A DNA stretch of 64,000 bases, taken from contig NZ_FUYF01000002.1 in assembly GCF_900167555.1 (NCBI RefSeq), forward strand, positions 1 through 64,000, in the 5' to 3' direction. The stretch comes from Gemmiger formicilis (GTDB taxonomy: Bacteria > Bacillota > Clostridia > Oscillospirales > Ruminococcaceae). Every line of letters starts with the position of its first letter. Position 1 is the first letter of the stretch. The translations under genes were made by a program, and so were the position numbers. Below the pieces are notes generated by a model, which did not search any database, was not told where the DNA came from, and saw nothing but the letters and a program-made list of their open reading frames with translations. Shown piece after piece: positions 52,768-60,688 of this stretch.

Positions 52768-53355
52768 TTACAGCGTCCCCTTGGTGGACAAAACGCCGTC
52801 GATCCGCGCATCTCTGCGCGTCGCGGCGTCCAGCGCCTTGGCAAACGCCTTGAACATGGACTCCAGCTTATGGTGGTCATTCTCCCCGTAGAGCACCTTC
52901 AGATGCAGATTCATCATGGCGCTGTACGATACGGCGTAGAAAAACTCCCGCGCCATCTGGGTGTCCATGCCGCCGCAGCTCTGGCCTGCAAAGCTGGCGT
53001 CGTACACAAAGTAGGGCCGCCCGCCCAGATCGACGGCGCAGAGTGCCAGCGTCTCGTCCATCGGCAGCATGCAGCTGCCGTACCGCACCAGCCCGGCCTT
53101 GTCGCCCAGCGCTTCTTTTATGGCCGTGCCCAGCGCAATGCCGATGTCCTCAATTGTGTGGTGGCAGTCTACGTCCAGGTCGCCGCGGCAGGTGACGCTT
53201 ACATCAAACAGGCCGTGGCGGGCGAAGCCGTCCAGCATGTGGTCAAAAAAGCCGATGCCCGTGTGCAGGTCGGCCCTGCCGGTGCCGTCCAGGTCAATCG
53301 TCAGCGTGATCTGTGTCTCCCGCGTATTGCGGGTGACCGTCGCGGTGCGTGCCAT
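52768..53355 (-). CDS. hisB: Imidazoleglycerol-phosphate dehydratase
   Basis: Sixth step of histidine synthesis (195 residues, monofunctional, manganese-dependent). Motifs [61 protein letters not shown] and [22 protein letters not shown] after AGAGGGGGATTCCT. No other his gene is in the window, so either the pathway genes are scattered or this is a remnant of a dispersed operon. Confidence 0.96.
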   Translation of the reverse strand: MARTATVTRNTRETQITLTIDLDGTGRADLHTGIGFFDHMLDGFARHGLFDVSVTCRGDLDVDCHHTIEDIGIALGTAIKEALGDKAGLVRYGSCMLPMDETLALCAVDLGGRPYFVYDASFAGQSCGGMDTQMAREFFYAVSYSAMMNLHLKVLYGENDHHKLESMFKAFAKALDAATRRDARIDGVLSTKGTL

Positions 53356-53423
53356 AGGAATCCCCCTCTTTAGTGCTTTAAACTAACTATAGCACGTTGG
53401 GGCGTGAGCGTCAACATTTTCTT

Positions 53424-53456
53424 GGGCTTCCCCCGAGGGGGGAAGCCCCGCAGGTT
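53424..53456. repeat. Family C hairpin remnant
   Basis: GGCTTCCCCCGAGGGGGGAAGCC only, between hisB and the DnaK-like gene. Confidence 0.6.
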
Positions 53457-53566
53457 TATAAAATTCTCCTCAATTTATTTACGAAATCGCAACACTTTTC
53501 CCGGCGGCAGGCGCTACAATAGAATTATGATTCAAAAGTGTCTTTTTTGAAAGGACAAGCACCACC

Positions 53567-55345
53567 ATGGCAAAAATAATCGGAATTGACCTGGGGACTA
53601 CCAACAGCTGTGTGGCGGTGGTCGAGGGCGGCAAGCCCGTCGTCATCCCCAACGCCGAGGGGCAGCGCACGACGCCCTCTGTCGTCGCGTTCACCAAGGT
53701 GGGAGAACGGCTGGTGGGCGAGCCCGCCAAGCGCCAGGCCGTGACGAACGCCCCCCGCACCGTGTCCAGCGTCAAGCGGCTGATGGGCAGCGAGACCCGC
53801 GTGCCCATCGACGGAAAATGCTACACGCCGCAGGAGCTGAGCGCCCTCATCCTGCAAAAACTGAAGGCCGATGCCGAGGCGTATCTCGGTGAGCCTGTCA
53901 CCGAGGCGGTCATCACCGTGCCCGCCTACTTTAACGATGCCCAGCGCCAGGCCACGAAGGACGCCGGGCGCATTGCCGGGCTGGACGTGCGCCGCATCAT
54001 CAACGAGCCGACAGCCGCGGCGCTGGCCTACGGGCTGGACAATGGCCGCACCCAGACCGTCATGGTCTACGACCTCGGCGGCGGCACATTTGACGTGTCG
54101 CTCATCCGCATCGGCGACGGCATCGTGCAGGTGCTCTCGACCTGCGGCGATAACTTTCTGGGCGGCGACGACTTTGACGAGCGCATCGTCAACTGGCTGG
54201 CAGACCAGTGCAGGGCCGAACACGGCGTGGACCTGACGAATGACCGCGTGGCGATGCAGCGCCTGCGCGAGGAGGCCGAAAAGGCGAAAAAAGCGCTTTC
54301 CAGCGCGAAGCAGACCGACATCAATCTGCCGTTCCTCACGATGGCGACAGACGGTGCGCTGCACCTGCAAACTACGCTGACACGCGCTAAATTTGAGGAG
54401 CTCTGCGCCGATTTGATCGAGCGCACCGCCTTGCCCGTGCGCAACGCCCTGAGCGACGCACGCCTTTCGGCCAGCGACCTGGATCAGGTTTTGCTGGTCG
54501 GCGGCTCGACCCGCATCCCGGCGGTGCAGGCCAAGGTCGTGCGGATGACCGGTCTGGAGCCGTCCAAATCGCTGAACCCCGACGAGTGCGTTGCACTGGG
54601 CGCGGCGGTGCAGGCCGGACGTCTGGGCGGCGAGATGCTCTCCGGCCCCGGCGAGGACCTGCTGCTGATGGACGTGACCCCGCTGACCCTTTCCATCGAG
54701 ACCGTCGGCGGCGTGGCAACGCATTTGATCGAACGCAACTCCACAATCCCGACGCGGTTCAGCAAGGTATTCACCACCGCGGCGCCGTTCCAGAAAACGG
54801 TGCAAATTAAAGTGCTGCAGGGCGAGCGCGAGTTTGCCAAGGACAATAAGCTGCTGGGCACCTTCACGCTGCGCGGCATCAAGCGCGCCTGGGCGGGCGT
54901 GCCGAAGATCGAGGTCACGTTTGACATCGACGCCAACGGCATTGTCAAGGTCAAGGCGCGCGACATGGACACCGGCAAGCAGCAGAGCATCACGATCTCG
55001 GGCACATCGAACCTGACCGAGGATGAGATCAAACGCGCCAAGGAGAACGCCGCCGCCTTTGCCGGGCAGGACAAGGAGCGCAAGGCCGCGCTGGAGGCGC
55101 TGAACGCCGGAGAGGCCGCGCTTTACCGCGTGAACACCGCGCTGGGCAGCAAGGCCGGCAAGGCGCTGGACCGCGAGACCCGTACTAAAATCAAAGAAGC
55201 AGAAAGAACGCTGGAGCGCGTTCTGAAGCACAAAAAGGCCGACAAGCTGACCCCCGTGGACGTGAATGCCATCAACACCGCACGGGAGGCGCTTTCCGCT
55301 GTGGCCGCCCCGCTGGTGGCCCGGTGGGAGAGCGAGAAGGCGTAA
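53567..55345 (+). CDS. dnaK: Hsp70 (DnaK) family chaperone, stand-alone
   Basis: 592 residues. ATPase domain: [58 protein letters not shown] region, [25 protein letters not shown], then the linker-type [14 protein letters not shown] and substrate-binding domain [20 protein letters not shown]. The helical lid is shorter than in classical DnaK (610-640 residues) and there is no conserved EEVD-like end. No grpE, dnaJ or hrcA nearby and no CIRCE operator upstream, so this is probably a second, non-canonical Hsp70 rather than the main dnaK, though that cannot be proved from one window. Confidence 0.9.
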   Translation: MAKIIGIDLGTTNSCVAVVEGGKPVVIPNAEGQRTTPSVVAFTKVGERLVGEPAKRQAVTNAPRTVSSVKRLMGSETRVPIDGKCYTPQELSALILQKLKADAEAYLGEPVTEAVITVPAYFNDAQRQATKDAGRIAGLDVRRIINEPTAAALAYGLDNGRTQTVMVYDLGGGTFDVSLIRIGDGIVQVLSTCGDNFLGGDDFDERIVNWLADQCRAEHGVDLTNDRVAMQRLREEAEKAKKALSSAKQTDINLPFLTMATDGALHLQTTLTRAKFEELCADLIERTALPVRNALSDARLSASDLDQVLLVGGSTRIPAVQAKVVRMTGLEPSKSLNPDECVALGAAVQAGRLGGEMLSGPGEDLLLMDVTPLTLSIETVGGVATHLIERNSTIPTRFSKVFTTAAPFQKTVQIKVLQGEREFAKDNKLLGTFTLRGIKRAWAGVPKIEVTFDIDANGIVKVKARDMDTGKQQSITISGTSNLTEDEIKRAKENAAAFAGQDKERKAALEALNAGEAALYRVNTALGSKAGKALDRETRTKIKEAERTLERVLKHKKADKLTPVDVNAINTAREALSAVAAPLVARWESEKA

Positions 55346-55426
55346 AACGAGGCGGCAGCCGCAGGGTCCCCGGGGCGGTGCAAGCATCCGCCCGTGCCCG
55401 TTTGCGGTACTATTGAACAATGCCTT

Positions 55427-55452
55427 TTCCCCGCTTGCGCGGGGATTTTTTT
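55427..55452 (+). terminator. Terminator after the DnaK-like gene
   Basis: CCCCGC (55429-55434) with GCGGGG (55439-55444), loop TTGC, then ATTTTTTTT. Confidence 0.9.
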
Positions 55453-55477
55453 TGTGCTATACTACCCAACATAGCAC
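55435..55477 (+). promoter_or_regulatory. azlC promoter with a candidate operator
   Basis: TATACT at 55458-55463 with TTGCGC at 55435-55440 (17-base spacer); the -35 lies inside the preceding terminator hairpin. GTGCTAT (55454-55460) and ATAGCAC (55471-55477) form a 7-bp inverted repeat spaced 10 bases across the -10 box, a plausible repressor site (Lrp/AzlB-like or other). Confidence 0.45.
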
Positions 55478-55504
55478 TTTAGTAGATTAAAGAGGAAAAG
55501 AAAA

Positions 55505-56200
55505 GTGAAAACGATTCGTTACGCCTTTGTGCGGTCCCTGCCCATCATGGCGGGGTATATCGTGCTGGGGCTGGGCTTTGGTGTGCTCTTGCAAAGCAAG
55601 GGCTACGGCGCAGGGTGGGCGCTGGTCATGAGCGGGCTGATCTACGCGGGCAGCATGCAGTATGTCGCAATTGACCTGCTGGCGGGCGGCGCGTCGCTGA
55701 TCTCGGCGGCAATCATGACACTGATGGTCAACGCGCGGCATCTGTTTTATGGAATTTCGATGCTGGAACGCTATAAAGACACCGGCGCGGCCAAGCCGTA
55801 CCTGATTTTTGCGCTGACCGATGAGACCTATTCCGTCGTGTGCAGCGGCGGCGTGCCCGAGGGCGTGGACCGGAAAAAATACTATTTCTGGGTGTCGCTG
55901 CTGAACCAGCTTTACTGGATCGCGGGCGGCGTGGCGGGCGCACTGCTGGGCAGTGTGCTGCCGTTTGACACGACGGGCATTGACTTTTCGATGACCGCGC
56001 TGTTCCTCGTCGTTATGACCGAGCAGTGGAAGGCCAGCCGCGACCATACCCCCGCGCTGGTGGGGCTGGGTGTGTCGCTGGTCTGTCTGCTGATTTTCGG
56101 CAGCAGCGATTTCCTGATCCCGTCCATGGTGGGCATCACGGCAGCCTTGACGGTGCTGCGCGGTTTTATGCAGAAAAAGGAGGCCGACCATGCCGTTTGA
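55505..56200 (+). CDS. azlC: AzlC family branched-chain amino acid exporter, large subunit
   Basis: 231 residues, membrane protein. Typical start FVRSLPIMAGYIVLGLGFGVLLQSKGYG, GLIYAGSMQYVAIDLL, NARHLFYGISML, FALTDETYSV. AzlC-AzlD (BrnFE-type) exports leucine, isoleucine, valine or analogues. GTG start after AAAGAGGAAAAGAAAA. Overlaps azlD by 11 bases. Confidence 0.95.
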   Translation: MKTIRYAFVRSLPIMAGYIVLGLGFGVLLQSKGYGAGWALVMSGLIYAGSMQYVAIDLLAGGASLISAAIMTLMVNARHLFYGISMLERYKDTGAAKPYLIFALTDETYSVVCSGGVPEGVDRKKYYFWVSLLNQLYWIAGGVAGALLGSVLPFDTTGIDFSMTALFLVVMTEQWKASRDHTPALVGLGVSLVCLLIFGSSDFLIPSMVGITAALTVLRGFMQKKEADHAV

Positions 56201-56522
56201 TGTACACGGTGCGCTGCTTGTGGCCGTTGTGGCGGGCGTGACAGCGCTGATCCGGTTCCTGCCGTTTGTGGTGTTCGGCGGCGGGCGGCCCACGCCGAAA
56301 TTTGTGGTGTATCTGGCCGGGGTGCTGCCCTGCGCCATCATGGCAATGCTCGTCGTCTACTGCCTGCGCGGCGTGGACCTGCTCGGCCCCACCCACGGCC
56401 TGCCGGAGCTGCTTGCCGGGGCCGCCGTGGTGGGGCTGCACCTGTGGAAGAAGAACACGCTGCTCAGCATCGCCGTGGGCACCGCCCTGTATATGGTGCT
56501 GGTGCAGGCGGTGTTTGTGTAA
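56190..56522 (+). CDS. azlD: AzlD family branched-chain amino acid exporter, small subunit
   Basis: 110 residues, three to four membrane helices: GALLVAVVAGVTALIRFLPFVVFGG, PKFVVYLAGVLPCAIMAMLVVYCL, and a final LLSIAVGTALYMVLVQAVFV. Partner of AzlC. Its AAAGGAGG site lies inside the azlC end. Confidence 0.94.
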   Translation: MPFDVHGALLVAVVAGVTALIRFLPFVVFGGGRPTPKFVVYLAGVLPCAIMAMLVVYCLRGVDLLGPTHGLPELLAGAAVVGLHLWKKNTLLSIAVGTALYMVLVQAVFV

Positions 56523-56539
56523 CCAGAAAAAATGCGCGT

Positions 56540-56692
56540 CCCCAAAACCTCTTGGCCCCCTCTGCGAGGGGGCTCCGCCCGCAGGCGGTGGGGGAGAGAA
56601 CCTAGCGGCAATCCGAAACATTTCGGGCTGTGGCAAGGTTCTCTCCCTCCGGCCCTACGGGCCACCTCCCTCGCAGAGGGAGGCAAGAAAAA
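56540..56692. repeat. Family D inverted repeat element
   Basis: CCCCCTCTGCGAGGGGGCTC, GGTGGGGGAGAGAACC on the left; GGTTCTCTCCCTCCGGCCC and CCTCCCTCGCAGAGGGAGG on the right, between convergent azlD and the VTT gene. Confidence 0.8.
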
Positions 56693-56717
56693 AGCCGGAG
56701 CTTACGCTCCGGCCTTT
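56691..56717 (-). terminator. Terminator overlapping the end of the VTT gene
   Basis: GCCGGAGC/GCTCCGGC stem with loop TTAC; on the minus strand it is followed by TTTTTTC. The stop codon and last codons of the VTT gene form one arm. Confidence 0.85.
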
Positions 56718-57445
56718 TGGGTATGCCTGTTTTTGACCTCATGTGCCCACGCGATGAATTTTGTGCGGTTGAAGAACAGAATCCCCACAAAGCTGAACAG
56801 CACAATGCCGGTCAGCACGGTGAACAGCCAGTTGCCCTCCAGCATAAAGCTGCCTGCCGCGCAGGTCAGCAGGGTGGGGAAGGGCAGACTGATGAAGATG
56901 GCCGCTAAAAACTGCTTCGGGCGCATCCCCGCGTTGGCGGCGGCATAGGGAATGATGCCGTTGGGCAGCCCCGGCGTGATGAACGCCAGAATTGTGTAAA
57001 ACCAGGGGTCCTTGCTGCTGCGCACGCTGTCCAGCAGCTTCGCAGCCTTGGGGGTGTCGGCGACAAGGCGGCGGATGACCGGCACGAGCCGCCGTGCAAT
57101 GAGGTAGACGCTCATGTTGGCGACGGCGGAGGCCGAGAAGCTCGTCAGAAAGCCCATCCACGGGCCGTAGGCCAGCCCTGCCGCCAGCTGCACCGGCATG
57201 GCCGGAATGACGAGCGACAGCACCTGCACGACGGCCAGGAACCACAGCGTCAGAAAGCTGCGCAGCCGCCCCTGGCTGGCCAGGTATTCGCTCAGCGCCT
57301 GCTCATCCCCGGCAGAAAACGCGGACCAGAGCCCGGGCAGCAGCAGGCGGAACGTCTCCACGATGAGCAGCACCGTGAACAGCACCACCGCCGCCACGAC
57401 CAGCATCGCCAGCCGCTTTTCTCTTTTATTGGCATGTTCGGACAT
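56702..57445 (-). CDS. TVP38/TMEM64 (VTT domain) membrane protein
   Basis: 247 residues, six hydrophobic segments. SNARE-associated/VTT core: VIPAMPVQLAAGLAYGPWMGFLTSFSASAVANMSVYLIARRL region, then FITPGLPNGIIPYAAANAGMRPKQFLAAIF. Related bacterial proteins (DedA/TVP38) are lipid scramblase or flippase candidates, e.g. for undecaprenyl phosphate recycling, but the function is unproven here. ATG after AAGGAGATACTATTTC. Confidence 0.92.
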   Translation of the reverse strand: MSEHANKREKRLAMLVVAAVVLFTVLLIVETFRLLLPGLWSAFSAGDEQALSEYLASQGRLRSFLTLWFLAVVQVLSLVIPAMPVQLAAGLAYGPWMGFLTSFSASAVANMSVYLIARRLVPVIRRLVADTPKAAKLLDSVRSSKDPWFYTILAFITPGLPNGIIPYAAANAGMRPKQFLAAIFISLPFPTLLTCAAGSFMLEGNWLFTVLTGIVLFSFVGILFFNRTKFIAWAHEVKNRHTQKAGA

Positions 57446-57481
57446 GAAATAGTATCTCCTTGTGGTTAAAAAACAGAGAAT

Positions 57482-57510
57482 ACTATACCAAAAACAGCGG
57501 AGAAAAGCAA
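57482..57510 (-). promoter_or_regulatory. Promoter of the VTT gene
   Basis: Minus strand: TTGCTT (57510-57505), 17-base spacer, extended -10 TGGTATAGT (TATAGT 57487-57482). Confidence 0.65.
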
Positions 57511-57539
57511 GAAAATTTTGGGGCCCCTTCGCTGGTCAT

Positions 57540-57712
57540 GTGTAGGGGAGGAATTCATCCCTCCCGTGAACGCTGCGGCAGCCGTGAACGACCCGGGAGA
57601 GTCAAGACCCTCCCCTACAAACCGACACTCACGGCTGCTTTGTAGGGAACGGTCTTGACCGCTCCGGGGCGATTACGGCGGACGGGTGTTTGTGGGTAGG
57701 CCCCTACTGTGC
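57540..57712. repeat. Repeat modules between VTT and citrate synthase genes
   Basis: GTAGGGGAGGAATTCATCCC, GGGAGAGTCAAGACCCTCCCC and GTAGGGAACGGTCTTGACCG palindromic modules and GGCCCCTAC. No gene in 57511-57724. Confidence 0.65.
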
Positions 57713-57721
57713 GGCATTCCA

Positions 57722-57756
57722 AACAAAAAATCCCGGTGCATACTTGCACCGGGAAA
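57722..57756 (-). terminator. Terminator after gltA
   Basis: TCCCGGTGCA (57731-57740) with TGCACCGGGA (57745-57754); minus strand then reads TTTTTTGTTT. Confidence 0.9.
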
Positions 57757-57765
57757 ATACCAATC

Positions 57766-59142
57766 TTATCGCTTCTCCAGCGGAACGTACTCCTGCGGCT
57801 TGCCGAGGTACTTGTAGGCGGGGCGGATGATGCGGTTCGCGAACTCGACCTCCTCGACGCGGTGGGCACACCAGCCGGGCACACGGGCAATCGCAAACAG
57901 CGGGGTGTACAGGTCCTCGCTGATGCCGAGCATACGGTAGATCAGGCCGCTGAACAGGTCCACGTTGGCGCAGACCTTCTTCGGGCCGTGCTTTTCCTCG
58001 GCAAAAACCTGCGGGGCCAGGCGCTCAATGCTGCACAGCAGCTCGTACTCCTCGTCGTAGCCCTTCTTGTAGGCCAGGCTCTTGGCGTGGGTTTTCAAAA
58101 TCTGCGCACGGGGGTCGCTCATCGTGTAGACGGCGTGGCCCATGCCGTAGATCAGGCCGCTGCCGTCGCCGCGCTCCTTGCGGAGGATCTTGCGCAGGAA
58201 CTCGCGGACCTCGTCGTCGTTGGACGGGTCCTCGACATTTTCCAGAATGTAATCCAGCTGGTGCATGACCTTCAGGTTCGCGCCGCCGTGCTTGGGGCCT
58301 TTCAGCGCGCCGATGGCCGAGCTGATGGCCGCATAGGTGTCCGTGCCGGAGCTGGACAGCACGCGGCAGGTGAAGGTCGAGCAGTTGCCGCCGCCGTGGT
58401 CCGCGTGGACGAGCAGGCAGAGGTCGAGCAGACGCGCTTCCTCGTGGGTGAACTTCTGGTCGGCGCGGTAGGTGCTCAAAATATGCTCCGCCGTGCTCTG
58501 GCCCTCGGTGGGCAGGTGGAAGTACATGCTGGACCGGTCATAGACGCGGCGCTTGATCTGGTAGGCGTTCACCATCATCGTGGGCAGCTCGGCGATCAGG
58601 TTGATGCTCTGGCGCAGGATGTTGGGCAGACTGTTGTCCTCGGCGTGCTCGTCGTAGCTGTACATGGCCAGCACGCTTCGTGCCATCTTGTTCATCAGGT
58701 TCGGCGACGGCGAATTTAAGATCATGTCGTCGGCAAAGCCCTGGGGCAGCTCGCGATGGTGCTCCAGCAGCTTGCGGAACTTGGCGTACTGCTCCTGCGT
58801 GGGCAGGGAGCCGAACAGTAGCAGCCAGATGACCTCCTCAAACATGAAGCGGTCATGGGCGTCGGCCTCGGCGGCCAGCGTGTCAATGTCGATGCCGCGG
58901 TAGACCAGGCGGCCCGGAATGGGCACGATGGTGCCGTCCTCCTTCTTGTCATAGCCGATAACGTTGGAAACGTTCGTGATGCCGGCCAGCACGCCGGTGC
59001 CGTCCAGATTGCGCAGGCCGCGCTTGACGCCCATCTGATCCGCCAGATGCGGGTCAAGGGTGGCGTTGTGTTCCAGATATTCGTGGCAGAGCAGCTCAAG
59101 CTCATCCGGCTCCAGGGCCGGGACGTCCGGGTAATACATCAT
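57766..59142 (-). CDS. gltA: Citrate synthase
   Basis: Condenses acetyl-CoA and oxaloacetate (458 residues). Motifs: RLVYRGIDIDTLA, VIWLLLFGSLPTQEQ, catalytic-region HADHGGGNCSTFTCRVLSSSGTD, GALKGPKHGGAN, and GMGHAVYTMSDPRA. ATG after AGAGAGGGGTACGC. Divergent from the isocitrate dehydrogenase-aconitase pair, so the three enzymes for 2-oxoglutarate (glutamate precursor) synthesis share one control region. Confidence 0.96.
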   Translation of the reverse strand: MMYYPDVPALEPDELELLCHEYLEHNATLDPHLADQMGVKRGLRNLDGTGVLAGITNVSNVIGYDKKEDGTIVPIPGRLVYRGIDIDTLAAEADAHDRFMFEEVIWLLLFGSLPTQEQYAKFRKLLEHHRELPQGFADDMILNSPSPNLMNKMARSVLAMYSYDEHAEDNSLPNILRQSINLIAELPTMMVNAYQIKRRVYDRSSMYFHLPTEGQSTAEHILSTYRADQKFTHEEARLLDLCLLVHADHGGGNCSTFTCRVLSSSGTDTYAAISSAIGALKGPKHGGANLKVMHQLDYILENVEDPSNDDEVREFLRKILRKERGDGSGLIYGMGHAVYTMSDPRAQILKTHAKSLAYKKGYDEEYELLCSIERLAPQVFAEEKHGPKKVCANVDLFSGLIYRMLGISEDLYTPLFAIARVPGWCAHRVEEVEFANRIIRPAYKYLGKPQEYVPLEKR

Positions 59143-59444
59143 GCGTACCCCTCTCTTTGACCAATTTTATATACTTTGCATACTTATACAGGCGCATACC
59201 ACTGTTGGCTTCCCCTAGCAATATGCCCGATAGATTGATTTTATAGCATTTCCGCAAATTTGTCAAGAAAAACTTAAAATTTTTCTAAATTTTTCGGGAA
59301 AATGCTTTAAAAAATTAAGCTGGCGGCCAAAAATGTGCCTATTGTGTAAAAATGCGGATTGACAACCGGCTCTAAACCGGGTAGTATGTTAGGTATACCG
59401 CAGAAAATGCAGAGTAAGACAGGGAAAGGGGAAAAGTACTATTT
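59143..59444. promoter_or_regulatory. Shared divergent control region of gltA and icd-acn
   Basis: About 300 bases, AT-rich, no ORF. Minus-strand gltA promoter: TTGACA (59266-59261), 17-base spacer, TAAAAT (59243-59238). Plus-strand icd promoter: TTGACA (59359-59364), 17-base spacer, TAGTAT (59382-59387); its spacer holds the direct repeat ACCGG-N6-ACCGG. Between them lies AAAATTTTTCTAAATTTTTC-type AT sequence (about 59276-59296). A common regulator site is plausible but not identified. Confidence 0.7.
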
Positions 59445-60443
59445 ATGAAAGCAGTTCTGATTCCGGGCGACGGCATTGGCCGTGAAATTGCCGAGAGCGT
59501 CCGCGAGGTATCCGCCGCACTGAACACCGGCATTGAATGGCAGGAGTTTGCTGCCGGTGCCGAGTACGCCGCCGAGAGCGGCGAGCTGATCGCCCCCGGC
59601 ACGCTGGATGCGATCGAAGCGTGCGGCTGGGCACTCAAGGGCCCCACCGCCACCCCCATCGGCAAGGGCTTCCGCAGCATCAATGTGCAGCTGCGCCAGC
59701 GCTTTTCCACCTATGCAAACCTGCGCCCGGTGCACACGCTGCCGGGCGTACCGACCCGCTTTGACAATGTAGACCTTGTCATCGTGCGCGAGAACACCGA
59801 GGATCTCTACAAGGGCATCGAGTATATGCTGAACGACGAGATCGCCAACGGCGTCAAGCTCATCACCCGCCCCGCGTGCGAGAAGATCTGCCGCTTTGCA
59901 TTTGACTATGCCCGCAAAAATGGCCGCAAAAAGGTCACGGCAGTCCACAAGGCCAACATCATGAAGCTGACCGACGGCCTGTTCCTGCGCACCTTCCGCG
60001 AGGTCGCCGCGGAGTACCCCGAGATCACCGCGGACGACTGCATCATCGACGCTTTGTGCATGAAGCTGGTGCAGAAGCCCGAGCAGTTCGACGTGCTCGT
60101 CGCGCCGAACCTCTACGGCGATATTATCAGTGACCTGTGCGCCGGTCTCGTCGGCGGCCTGGGCTTTGCGCCCAGCGCCAACATCGGCGACAGCACCCGC
60201 ATCTATGAGGCCGTCCACGGCTCTGCCCCCGACATTGCCGGGCAGGACAAGGCTAACCCCAGCGCCATCCTGATGGCCTTTGCCATGATGCTGAACGACC
60301 TTGGCGAGACTGACAAGGCCGCCAAGCTCAATGCCGCCATCCTGGCCCAGGTCGAGGAGGGCAAGGTCGTCACTGCCGACATCGGCGGCACCGCGGGAAC
60401 GAAGGAGTTTACCCAGGCAATCATCAGCCGACTGGCAGAGTGA
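59445..60443 (+). CDS. icd: Isocitrate/isopropylmalate dehydrogenase family protein, probable NAD-dependent isocitrate dehydrogenase
   Basis: 332 residues, beta-decarboxylating dehydrogenase. VLIPGDGIGREIAESV, GPTATPIGKGFRSINVQLRQ, YANLRPV, VIVRENTEDLYKGIEY (phosphate/substrate loop), HKANIMKLTDGLFL, NLYGDIISDLCAGLVGGLG (metal Asp) and EAVHGSAPDIAGQDKANPSA. The short length and neighbour aconitase favour isocitrate over isopropylmalate as substrate. ATG after AAAGGGGAAAAGTACTATTT. Confidence 0.9.
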   Translation: MKAVLIPGDGIGREIAESVREVSAALNTGIEWQEFAAGAEYAAESGELIAPGTLDAIEACGWALKGPTATPIGKGFRSINVQLRQRFSTYANLRPVHTLPGVPTRFDNVDLVIVRENTEDLYKGIEYMLNDEIANGVKLITRPACEKICRFAFDYARKNGRKKVTAVHKANIMKLTDGLFLRTFREVAAEYPEITADDCIIDALCMKLVQKPEQFDVLVAPNLYGDIISDLCAGLVGGLGFAPSANIGDSTRIYEAVHGSAPDIAGQDKANPSAILMAFAMMLNDLGETDKAAKLNAAILAQVEEGKVVTADIGGTAGTKEFTQAIISRLAE

Positions 60444-60453
60444 GCGGTGCTCA

Positions 60454-60668
60454 AATAATAAAGAATAAATAAAAAATAATAAATGCGGTGGATCGCGTCG
60501 CTGTGCTCCGCTCAAAAAAATGTGCATCGTAGGGGCGCATTCTATATGCGCCCGCAAGGCGGCTGCCTGTGTCCGGGCGGATATGGAATCCGCCCCTACG
60601 TTTTTGTTTTCGACCAACGGGAGAAAACTCCACAATCTTTATTATTTATTATTTTTTATTTCTTATTT
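60454..60668. repeat. MITE-like element with A/T-rich terminal inverted repeats, copy 2
   Basis: Left end AATAATAAAGAATAAATAAA, right end TTTATTATTTATTATTTTTT; core holds GTAGGGGCGCATTCTATATG and GGGCGGATATGGAATCCGCC modules. It separates icd and acn. Same ends as the 18161 element, different core. Confidence 0.7.
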
Positions 60669-60688
60669 GCAAAAACGGAGGTTTTCCC

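Noticed and set aside
53460-53566. CIRCE operator upstream of the DnaK gene
   Set aside because: No TTAGCACTC-N9-GAGTGCTAA or near match; only a family C remnant and AT-rich DNA.
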